Source: RPQJ01 sp963762315 (GTDB lineage Bacteria > Pseudomonadota > Gammaproteobacteria > Steroidobacterales > Steroidobacteraceae). Taken from it: a stretch of DNA of 64,000 nt. The stretch spans positions 434,001 to 498,000 of the forward strand of contig CAVXKO010000006.1 of assembly GCA_963762315.1 (NCBI GenBank), given 5' to 3'. The position numbers were made by a program, and so were the translations under genes. The notes under the pieces were generated by a model. It made no database searches and had not been told where the DNA came from. It was given only the letters and a program-made list of their open reading frames with translations. Below are positions 1-7,366 of the stretch, piece after piece (the first letter of the stretch is position 1; each line of letters starts with the position of its first letter).

Positions 1-1318
1 TGAATTCGTGCGCGTGCGCGGCGCGAGCAGCGCGTTCGACCAGCCCGCGATCCGCGCCATACCGGCCGTAGCCGATGTTATCGGCCACCGTGGCATTGAG
101 TAGCAGCACGTGCTGGCTGACCAGCCCGATGTGGCCGCGCAGGCTGCGCAGCGAGAAGTCGCGCAGGTCGATGCCGTCGAGCGCGATCCGGCCTGCAGAC
201 GGGTCGGCGAAACGCATGAGGAGATGGGCAACCGTGCTCTTGCCGGCGCCGTTCGGACCGGTGATGGCGACCGTTTCGCCCGGCCGAATCACCAGGTCCA
301 GGCTGGTGTAAACGGGCGTCCGGCCTGGATACGCAAACCTCACGGATTCGAATGCGATCGCACCTTTGACCTCCGCCGGTTCGAGGCGGCCTGCGTCGGG
401 CTCGGGTGCCTCGGCCATTGCGGCCATCAGGCGTTGTGCCGCACCCCGCGCCTGTTGCACCTGGCCGTACACTCCGGCCAGCTGACTGACGGGCTGGGTC
501 AGCAACATGCCGTACAGCAATAGGCTGACCAGGTTCGGGGCTGTCAGGGTTCCGGAAGCCACGCCGTGGCCACCGACCCAGAGCAGCCCCAGCACGGCGA
601 CTGCGGTCAGCCATCGCACGGCCGGAGTCAGCAGTGACACGATCCGCAGTTGCCGGATCTCGAGCGCGCGCACCTTGTCGCCCTGGGCCGAATAGCGCGC
701 GGACTCGTTGCCTTCGCGGGTATAGGCCTTGATCAGCGGCATGGTGGCCAGGTTCTGCTCGGCCATGCCGAACTTCACCGCGTCCTCCTGCAGATGCGCC
801 TGCCCGAGCGGTCGCACTTCGCGAGTCAGCAGCTTCACCACGACCGTGAGCAGCGGCACCCCGACCGCCACGGCCAATCCCACCCGGAGGTCGATGCGCA
901 CCAGCAGCAGCAGCGCACCGATGCAGGTGACCAGCAACGGCAACAGCGGCGCCAGGACTCCGGTCAGAAACGCGTTGATCCGCCAGACGTCGTTCACCAG
1001 CAAGGCGAGGATCTCGCCGCGCTTGCGTTCCTGGTGCCAGCCCAGGGGCAGCGACTGCAGATGGTCGTAGACCCGGGAACCGAGGTCGGCCACCACCCGG
1101 GCGCTGGTGCTGCCGAGCACCAGTCCGTTGCCGAACGCTAGCCCAGCCTGAACCGTCAAGACGCCGAGCCAGCCAAGCAACAAAGCACCCGGCACGGCGC
1201 CCCCGAGCAATGCCTGCGCCACACGGCCGGCGAACCAGGGCATGGTCAGCACGACCGCGCTTTCACATAAGAGCAGCGCCACGGCCAGCAACAATGCTCC
1301 GCGGTATGGAGTCAACAT
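1..1318 (-). CDS. ABC exporter (fused membrane and ATPase domains), lasso-cluster transporter, partial
   Basis: The C-terminal end lies beyond the left edge. The visible part is a continuous frame: an N-terminal membrane domain with several hydrophobic segments (beginning YRGALLLAVALLL), a long cytoplasmic stretch, then a nucleotide-binding domain with Walker A GPNGAGKST (about 262-236) and a Q-loop region reading GLVSQHVLLLNATVADN. Signature and Walker B lie outside the window. This is the half-transporter arrangement of McjD/MsbA-type exporters. It stands divergently next to lasso B1 and B2, so export of (and immunity to) the lasso product is the likely job; that is inferred from context. 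The start is uncertain: the frame is open back to about 1426, with TTG codons at 1426 and 1381 and the first ATG at 1318. Confidence 0.85.
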   Translation of the reverse strand, partial: MLTPYRGALLLAVALLLCESAVVLTMPWFAGRVAQALLGGAVPGALLLGWLGVLTVQAGLAFGNGLVLGSTSARVVADLGSRVYDHLQSLPLGWHQERKRGEILALLVNDVWRINAFLTGVLAPLLPLLVTCIGALLLLVRIDLRVGLAVAVGVPLLTVVVKLLTREVRPLGQAHLQEDAVKFGMAEQNLATMPLIKAYTREGNESARYSAQGDKVRALEIRQLRIVSLLTPAVRWLTAVAVLGLLWVGGHGVASGTLTAPNLVSLLLYGMLLTQPVSQLAGVYGQVQQARGAAQRLMAAMAEAPEPDAGRLEPAEVKGAIAFESVRFAYPGRTPVYTSLDLVIRPGETVAITGPNGAGKSTVAHLLMRFADPSAGRIALDGIDLRDFSLRSLRGHIGLVSQHVLLLNATVADNIGYGRYGADRGLVERAARAAHAHEF

Positions 1319-1471
1319 CCGCCAGAGGAAGGAGATCTCCGAACGGGCCGGAGGACTCTGCAAGCGATTCGTTCCGGTCAACCTGCGCGCTCCGGTCGAG
1401 ACCGGCTGTCGCGCCGCCGGCCACAATCACATCGGCTAAGATGCCCGTGTTGCAGGGTCGCTATCGATCGC

Positions 1472-1750
1472 ATGAACCTAACGCTATCACACCGGGCGAA
1501 GCCAGCCGATGACGTCCTCTTTCAGGAAGTCGGCGGCGAAGCTGTACTGCTGAAGCTCGCCAGCGAGAACTACTTCGGTCTCGATGCCGTCGGCACGCGA
1601 ATCTGGATCCTGCTGAACGAGGACGCCGGATTGAAGCGCGTCTTCGACATCCTCAGCGACGAATATGAAGTCGAGGCCGGGGTTCTCGAACGCGACCTGC
1701 TCGCCCTGGTGGAACGCATGGCCGACGCGGGCCTCGTGGAGGTTCGCTGA
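1472..1750 (+). CDS. PqqD-like RiPP recognition protein (lasso B1)
   Basis: A 92-residue protein of the PqqD/RRE winged-helix family. It shows the usual pattern of a short beta hairpin (GGEAVLLKLASENYFGLD), the following helix (GTRIWILLNE) and a C-terminal helical part ending LVERMADAGLVEV. In lasso systems this separate B1 protein binds the precursor leader, especially its Y-P-L face, and delivers it to the B2 protease. The next gene, B2, follows after one base, so the two are surely cotranscribed. The matching YxxPxL leader motif occurs in the precursor-like genes at 5.4-6.0 kb. Family assignment is firm; the exact partner is inferred. Confidence 0.9.
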   Translation: MNLTLSHRAKPADDVLFQEVGGEAVLLKLASENYFGLDAVGTRIWILLNEDAGLKRVFDILSDEYEVEAGVLERDLLALVERMADAGLVEVR

Positions 1751-1751
1751 A

Positions 1752-2204
1752 ATGACCGGCCGACTGGCGGCGTGGCGGGCTTTGAGCGGCGCCGATCGGC
1801 GCACACTGCTGGGGCTGGCTTGCGGATTGCCGGTGGTCGAGTTGTCGCTTCGATGTGTTGGCGCGCAACGGACGGCGTCCTGGCTGTCGCGGGCGATCCG
1901 GCCCGTGGCGTCTCATCCGCCGACGACGGCAGAACTGCAGCAGGCTGATCGTCTGGCGCACCTCGCGGCGATCGCAGGGCGACGCGGAATCCTCCAGGCG
2001 CCGTGCCTCTCACAATCGCTGCTGGTACGGGCATTGTTGCGCAGGCGCGGGCTCGACGCGGTGTTGCGGGTCGGCGTTCGCAAGGACGACGCGCAGTTCG
2101 ACGCGCACGCCTGGCTCGAATTGGACGGCAACACCCTGGCACAGCCGCCCTTGCAGCACGTCCCGTTGCAGCCGCCGGCCCGCAGCTCGGCCGCGCTGCG
2201 CTAA
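1752..2204 (+). CDS. Lasso peptide B2 leader protease (transglutaminase-like)
   Basis: A 150-residue transglutaminase-fold cysteine protease that removes the leader of a lasso precursor. The likely catalytic Cys is in APCLSQSLLVRALLRRRGL, the His in DAHAWLEL and the acidic partner in ELDGN, in the usual order for B2 proteins. The N-terminal helical part (residues 1-60) is also typical. The ATG at 1752 follows the stop of B1 by one base. The frame is intact, unlike genes further along the cluster. Confidence 0.9.
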   Translation: MTGRLAAWRALSGADRRTLLGLACGLPVVELSLRCVGAQRTASWLSRAIRPVASHPPTTAELQQADRLAHLAAIAGRRGILQAPCLSQSLLVRALLRRRGLDAVLRVGVRKDDAQFDAHAWLELDGNTLAQPPLQHVPLQPPARSSAALR

Positions 2205-2226
2205 CGCGCGCCACGAAGCCCAGCCG

Positions 2227-3369
2227 CTAGATCACTCGCCCGTTCAGCCGCCGCCATGCGCCGGCAAACGCTCGCCGCGCGTACAGCCACGGCAGCCATT
2301 GCCCCGGCTCGTCCGCGTACTTGTTCCGCATGTACTCGGCGGGAGGAAACAGCAGTGCCCGCAGATGACGCACCTTGTGCCGGATCCCCGGCAGCGCCCG
2401 GAAATCCTGCCATTGCTGTCGCCATGGGTCTGCAGCCAAGTAGTCCGAAGCCGGCTCGCGGACGCCATCGGGCGCTAACGCGGCAAATACAGGGTCCGGG
2501 ATGTGGGTCGCGAAACACTGGCGCGCTTGCGCCAGGCCATCCAGGCAGATTCCGCGCAGACCCTTGAGCCGCGCCAGGTCCGTCACCGATCGCCACTCGC
2601 GTTCCGTGAAGGACTCGGCAAGCAGGTGCAGATCGTACAGCCAGATCAGCCGGTTGCCCCCGGAATGAGGCGTGCCGGACACGTAATACGGATTGTGACG
2701 ATGCGAACCGCGATGCACGCAGGCAAGCACCAGTGCGTGCACGGGCGAGGCGGCCCGGGCGCCGGGCGCCAGGGCCGGCAAGAACACGGCATCCGCGCGC
2801 AGCTCCTCGTACGTGAAGAGCCGGGAGAGGACTTCCGAGTCGCTGATTCGCCAATGCACGTCGAGCTCGTGCGCACCCTCCGACGTCGGGCGCGAAAAAC
2901 TCGTCTGGTAGCCGATCGTCGCGGCTGCGCTGGCACTGGCAGGCGTGAATCCACACCGCGCCATGACCTGCGTGAATCCCTCGCGTTCGCGCCAGGGCAC
3001 GATCAAGTCCGTATCGCCCCGCAATCGCAGCGCCGCATTCGGGTAGATGGAATAGGCCAGCGCCGTGCCCTTGAAGAGCACCGGCTCGATGCCGGCCGCC
3101 GCAAGCGACGACAGCGCTTCCCGCAGTGCCTTGCGGTGGCCCAGCTCCCAGACCGCGTGCTCGCGCGCCAGGGCGCGCAGGCGTTCGACGAACGGTGACG
3201 CCGGGGCACCGGCGAATTTCGCTGCCAGCAGCGCCGTGACCCCGTGCTGCTCGGCGCCCGCAAGCAGCGCATCGACGTCGGCCTCGCCCAGGCTGGCCGC
3301 GGTGAGCCCGGCCGGATCGCACAACAGGCGCAGCAACCCGGCTTCGGTGCCTGGAAAACGATCGGTCAT
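2227..3369 (-). CDS. Nucleotidyltransferase-fold protein of the lasso cluster (PF14907-like)
   Basis: About 380 residues, resembling the 'nucleotidyltransferase family' proteins (NTP_transf_5) found in many proteobacterial lasso and PqqD-containing clusters. The core motif region GIEPVLFKGTALAYSIYP followed by LRLRGDTDLIVP contains the conserved G-T/S and DxD-like acidic pair of the fold; a later HELDVHWRI is also typical. The substrate is unknown; a tailoring or regulatory role is inferred from position only. It is transcribed against its neighbours, with divergent starts relative to the cyclase gene at 3461. I chose ATG 3369; an in-frame ATG at 3441 would add 24 residues but leave only 19 bases to the cyclase start. 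Confidence 0.75.
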   Translation of the reverse strand: MTDRFPGTEAGLLRLLCDPAGLTAASLGEADVDALLAGAEQHGVTALLAAKFAGAPASPFVERLRALAREHAVWELGHRKALREALSSLAAAGIEPVLFKGTALAYSIYPNAALRLRGDTDLIVPWREREGFTQVMARCGFTPASASAAATIGYQTSFSRPTSEGAHELDVHWRISDSEVLSRLFTYEELRADAVFLPALAPGARAASPVHALVLACVHRGSHRHNPYYVSGTPHSGGNRLIWLYDLHLLAESFTEREWRSVTDLARLKGLRGICLDGLAQARQCFATHIPDPVFAALAPDGVREPASDYLAADPWRQQWQDFRALPGIRHKVRHLRALLFPPAEYMRNKYADEPGQWLPWLYARRAFAGAWRRLNGRVI

Positions 3370-3460
3370 GGGGTTCGTCGGCTCATCGAGTCGCTGTTGC
3401 ACGGCGCATGGGGCAGCTATGCTCGACTCGTTCTCCGTCATCAAGGCGTGAATCCGAGCC

Positions 3461-5362
3461 ATGAGCGGCATCGCCGGCATCATCCACTTCGACCGGATGC
3501 CCGTGCAAGCCGGGCTGATCGAGCGCATGACCGCCACGATGGCCTATCGTGGCCCGGACGGCTTGCGGCACTGGACGGGAGAAGCGGCAGCCCTGGGGCA
3601 TTGCCAGCTGCGAACGACTCCCGAGTCCGCCGACGAGCGCCAGCCGCTCGCCGATCCGGAGAGTTCGCTCGTGCTCGTGTTCGACGGCCGGATCGACAAT
3701 TCGCCGGAGCTTGCGCGTGAGTTGCGCGTGGAGGGCGTGAACCTTCACGGGCGCGCCGACAGCGAGTTGCTGCTGCGGGCCTACGAGCGGTGGGGGCCTG
3801 CCCTGCTCGATCGAATCGACGGCGATTTCGCCTTCGCCGTCTGGAACCCGCGCGAACGCAGGCTGTTCTGTGCCCGCGACCGAATCGGCAACAAGCCTTT
3901 TCATTACGTCTGGAACGGCAGGACATTTGCCTTCGCGTCCGACGCCTGCGCCCTGCTGGCCCTTCCCTGGGTCGAGAAACAGCTGAATCTCGACTTCCTT
4001 GCGGAGAACCTGGCGTCGGAGTGGCTGAACCTCGAGGACACTTTCTGGCAGGGAATCCACCGGCTGCCGCCGGCGCATCGGCTGGTTGTCTCGGCGGAAG
4101 GCTGCGGCAAATCGAAGTATTGGCAGCCGCGCCTCGACATATCGCTGCCTTGTCGCAGCGGGGATGAATACGCCGAGCATTACCGGGCACTGCTGTTCGA
4201 CGTCGTGCGGCAGATGGGGCGATCCACGGGCCCGGTCGCGTGTGAAGTCAGCGGCGGCCTGGACTCCTCCGCGCTGTTCGCCGTCGCAGCCGACCTGCAG
4301 CGGCGGGGAGAATGGCCGGCACCCGAGCTTCACGGCTATACGCTGGCCTTTCGTGGCGCCGGCGATGCCGACGAGATGGACTATGTGCGAGCCGTGGCGC
4401 ATCACGTCGGCAAGGAGGTCGCCGAGGTTGCGCCGACTCGACAGCCGTTGTCCTGGTATGAGGACTGGGCCAGGCAGCAGGGCTATCCGGCCGGCTACCC
4501 CAACGGCGTCATGAGCCTGGGCATTCGGCATGAGGCCAGGCGCCGCGGTTCCAACTGCCTGCTGGTGGGTGTCGGCGGTGACGAATGGCTGGACGGCTAC
4601 CCCAGCTACTACGCCGAGTTCATCGCGAACCGGCAATGGCAGGAACTGCGGCATCGACTGCAACTGGACAGCCGGGATATCGGCATGGCCAAGACATGCT
4701 GGTGGCTGCTGCGCTACGGAATTGGGCCATTGCTGCCTGCGCGTATGCGGCGGGCGATTCAAGCCGCGCGGCGGTCACGGTCAGACGACGCCGGCTGGCT
4801 GGCCGCGCCCATGCGCCAACGGATGTTGCGGCTGCGTGCCAGACCGTTGGCCGATGGGGTACACGTGACCCGCGTTGGGCAGCGTTCGCAGTTACTGCTA
4901 CTGGACGGCGCGTACGGGTTGCTGGCCAGGGAGTCGGAAGAGCGGCTCTGCGCGTGGGCGGGTCTCGAGATGCGGCGACCGTTCTGGGATGCGCGAATCG
5001 TCCAGTTTGCCTTGGCGACACCCGAGAGCCTGCGGCGCTGCGGCACCACGACCAAGGTCCTGCACCGGCAGGCCATGGCCGACCTGTTGCCCGCGTCGGT
5101 CCTGGGCCGCAAGACCAAGGCCGATTTCATGCTGGCGTTTCATTGGAGTGCCGCGGAGATTTGCGATCGGCTGTCCGAGGAAGTGCCGGCCCTGTCCGAT
5201 TGGGTAGCGGTCGGCCCGCTCCGGAAGGTGCTGCGGGACCTTGAAGACCCGCGTATTGCTGGCGGACCCGAGTGGCGTGCCTGGACACTTTTTGCTTGCC
5301 ACACAATGGCCCAATGGGCTGCCAAGTCTCCAATCTCGACCCATGGATCGCGGCAAGTTTGA
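3461..5362 (+). CDS. Asparagine-synthetase-like lasso macrolactam cyclase (lasso C)
   Basis: A 633-residue AsnB homologue: N-terminal glutaminase-like domain (about 1-200) and C-terminal synthetase domain with the ATP pyrophosphatase loop EVSGGLDSSALF (about residue 260) and GVGGDEWLDGYPSYY. Residue 2 is Ser (MSGIAGI), not the Cys that releases ammonia in true asparagine synthetases, so the enzyme should not use glutamine. This fits lasso cyclases, which adenylate an Asp/Glu side chain and let the core N-terminus attack it. It lies between B2 and the precursor-like genes; its last 20 bases overlap the probable ATG (5343) of the first of these. Confidence 0.88.
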   Translation: MSGIAGIIHFDRMPVQAGLIERMTATMAYRGPDGLRHWTGEAAALGHCQLRTTPESADERQPLADPESSLVLVFDGRIDNSPELARELRVEGVNLHGRADSELLLRAYERWGPALLDRIDGDFAFAVWNPRERRLFCARDRIGNKPFHYVWNGRTFAFASDACALLALPWVEKQLNLDFLAENLASEWLNLEDTFWQGIHRLPPAHRLVVSAEGCGKSKYWQPRLDISLPCRSGDEYAEHYRALLFDVVRQMGRSTGPVACEVSGGLDSSALFAVAADLQRRGEWPAPELHGYTLAFRGAGDADEMDYVRAVAHHVGKEVAEVAPTRQPLSWYEDWARQQGYPAGYPNGVMSLGIRHEARRRGSNCLLVGVGGDEWLDGYPSYYAEFIANRQWQELRHRLQLDSRDIGMAKTCWWLLRYGIGPLLPARMRRAIQAARRSRSDDAGWLAAPMRQRMLRLRARPLADGVHVTRVGQRSQLLLLDGAYGLLARESEERLCAWAGLEMRRPFWDARIVQFALATPESLRRCGTTTKVLHRQAMADLLPASVLGRKTKADFMLAFHWSAAEICDRLSEEVPALSDWVAVGPLRKVLRDLEDPRIAGGPEWRAWTLFACHTMAQWAAKSPISTHGSRQV

Positions 5363-5809
5363 CTCCACCCCGAAAGACGGACCATCCGCGACCAGACCGG
5401 TCGGCGGCGCTGTACCCTCGCCCCTGCTCGAGTTCTCGGCAGCCTGCGCCGCGCACACGGGGCAGCGGCGGCAGGGAGCCGAGGGCGCTCGGCATGACGC
5501 GGATGTCGGATCGCCGGGCCAAGGAGGACATCGTGGAGATCGGCGGTCACCCGCTCGGGCTTCGGCATCAACCGAGTCGAACGCGGCGCCGTGTTCGGCG
5601 TACAGCAGACAGCGCCGCGATCGGCAGCATGGCCGATGAGGTGGCCGTAACGGTACCCGGATGCCGTCTTGCGCGATGCGGACGGGTACCTCATGGTGGA
5701 TTACGGTCTGGTTGTTCGGCTAGACGCCGAGATACTGCCCGAGACCTTGCGCGGTGCACGGACGATTCTGCTACTCGGCTCACTGGGACTTGGCCGAATC
5801 TCGAGTTAA
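5343..5809 (+). pseudogene. Lasso-leader/S74-like fusion precursor, copy 1 (frameshifted)
   Basis: Read as one frame this is broken; read with single-base corrections it gives a lasso leader followed by an S74-like module. Around 5419-5480 the three frames join to YPRPLLEFLGSLRRATRG, matching YxxPxLx3Gx5Tx. Three single missing C residues would restore it. A Gly-rich segment follows, then SDRRAKEDIVEIGGHPLG (5507-5560) and, after further shifts, a MADEVA region and YPDAVLRDADGYLMVDYGL, ending at the TAA at 5807. The order SDRRxK...HPLG...MADEVA...YPDAV...DGYxxVDYG is that of S74 tail-spike chaperone domains, whose Ser and Lys (+5) catalyse self-cleavage. A probable ATG at 5343 overlaps the cyclase gene. 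Function as a precursor is inferred. Confidence 0.6.
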
Positions 5810-5865
5810 CGTTGTATAGGCGTATGGGATCCCGAGAATGCGCCGTCAATCACAGAGAACAACTT

Positions 5866-6323
5866 ATGACGTCGCCCCAAGCCTGAGTCCGGCAAAGGAA
5901 CGTTGGCTCGCCGGAGTCGAAGGCGAAGGCACCCTATCGCGCGCCCAGGTTGGAGGTTCTCGGCAACCTGCGCAGCGCCACCCGCGGGAGCGGAAACATC
6001 ACCGGAGATGGCGGTTGCGGGGCAAGATGGGGCCATGTCGGATCGCGCGGCGAAGGAAGCAGTCGTCCGGATCGGCGAACATCCGCTCGGGCTTGGCATC
6101 TACCTGTTCCGCTACAAGGCGCCGTATTCGGAACTTACGGCGCCGGCCGCCACATCGGCATGATGGCGGACGAGGTGGCCGAGAAGTACCCGGACGCGCG
6201 TTTCGCCGCAGCGCCGATGGTCACTGCATGGTGGATTACGGCCGTTTTCCACTGAACCGCCCGGGGACCCGGCTCGAGCGTCTCAATCGTGTCGCGTTGC
6301 GACTGGCTCGCGGCCGGGACTGA
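5866..6323 (+). CDS. Lasso-leader/S74-like fusion precursor, copy 2 (frameshifted)
   Basis: From about 5920 one frame reads KAKAP followed by YRAPRLEVLGNLRSATRG, a perfect lasso leader motif (Tyr, Pro, Leu, Gly and Thr correctly spaced; Thr at -2). The core would begin GSGNITGDGG: Gly at 1 and Asp at 8, suited to an eight-residue macrolactam ring. A shift near 5990-6030 leads to GQDGAM and then SDRAAKEAVVRIGEHPLG (6034 on), GIYLFRYKAPYSE, and after another shift YGAGRHIGMMADEVAEKYPDA and DGHCMVDYGRF. This is an S74-like module with Ser and Lys(+5) present. An ATG at 5866 is in the leader frame but is followed by a TGA at 5884, so the true start is unsettled. Autocleavage before the Ser would leave a core of about 19-20 residues. 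Confidence 0.65.
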
Positions 6324-6383
6324 GGTCGGGCTTATCCGGGTTGACGAGCAGGTTCGCTCGCCGGTCGCTGCTGTCACCTGTCG

Positions 6384-7347
6384 ATGGCCGACTACCTGCT
6401 TGGCGACACTGCCGGTCTCGTCGAATCCTCTGCCGTCGCTGCCAAGCGGCGTCCGCGGCGGTGGCGCCCGTCCTCACCGTCGCGCGCAGCCGCGGCCGAT
6501 GCGGCCGAGGGCGGTTCGCGCATGGCGTCACCAGTGGCGCGACGATTCCGGTCGAGCCGTGATGGGCCTGGCACGGACTCGGTCCGGCTACCTGTTGCGG
6601 ATTCCCGCGCCAGTGCGATTTCGTCATTTCCGCCGACGCGCGGCGTATCGATGCGCGGCCGCATCGCCGATCGCGCCCGAACTCCTCGAGCACCTGCTTG
6701 CGGACCAGGTACTGCCGCGATGCCTAGCGCAACGCGGCGAACTGGTCGTGCACGCCGCCGGCATTGCACTCGGCGCAGGACATCGCCCTGTTCGTGGGCG
6801 AGAGCGGCCGCGGCAAGTCAACGCTGGCGGGCCTGTTCTTCCGGGCAGGCCGGACGGTGCTGTCGGACGACTGCCTGGTGCTGCGCCCGACGCCAGACGG
6901 CCGTGCGCGCGCTCCCGACCTATCCGAGCTTGCGGCTGCAGCCCGACAGCCTCGACGCGCTGTTTCCCGGCGACACAGCGGCGGGGCCCTGCCGTCGTAC
7001 TCGGACAAGCGGCGGCTCGACGTGCCGGAAACGCTGCCCCAGGCCGCCGCCGGCCGACGTCGCCGCCATGTATTTCCTCGGCGACCCGGCCGCAGGACGC
7101 GACCGACTGCACGATCGAGCCGCTTGCGCCCGCCACCGCCTGCATCCGCCTGATGGAACAGAGCTTCCAGCTCGACGTACTGCGATCGCGAAGCCGTCAG
7201 GCGCCTGTTGGGACGGGCTGGCGAGGTCGTCGCGAGAGTGCCATCGTTCACGCTCGATTTCCGCGGGACTTCAGCCGCTCCGCGGCCCTGGTCGCGCGAG
7301 ATCGAGCAGCATTTCACCGTCGTCGCCGTCAATCACGCCCGGCTTGA
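6384..7347 (+). pseudogene. HprK-like kinase of the lasso cluster (multiple frameshifts)
   Basis: The reading frame changes at least six times, yet family features appear in order: MADYLLGDTAGL at the ATG at 6384, WRHQWRDDSGRAVMGLART near 6525-6585, LLADQVLPRCLAQRGELVVHAAG near 6690-6765, Walker A VGESGRGKST (6794-6823), LSDDCLVLRPTP with the acidic pair, YPSLRLQPDSLDALFPGD near 6920-6970, and RLMEQSFQLDV / GRAGEVVARVPSFTLDF near 7150-7260. This is the HPr-kinase-like family found in lasso clusters; some relatives phosphorylate the C-terminal residue of the precursor. Whether this copy acts so is unknown. The shifts may be sequencing errors. Confidence 0.7.
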
Positions 7348-7366
7348 CCTCGCACGGAACGACCGC

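Noticed and set aside
78..614. Arg/Pro-rich open frame on the minus strand
   Set aside because: It is an out-of-frame shadow of the ABC exporter, whose own frame continues through it with Walker A.
3461..5362. Asparagine synthetase AsnB
   Set aside because: Residue 2 is Ser, and the gene sits among lasso B1/B2 and precursor-like genes, so a lasso cyclase is far more likely.
5838..6323. Whole frame starting MRRQSQRTTYDV as one protein
   Set aside because: Only its last 25 residues (DGHCMVDYGRF on) are in the S74 frame; the first two-thirds is out of frame with the leader.
5507..6323. Phage tail-fibre genes or a prophage remnant
   Set aside because: The S74-like modules are only about 100 residues, are joined to lasso leaders and lie among RiPP genes; no other phage gene is present.
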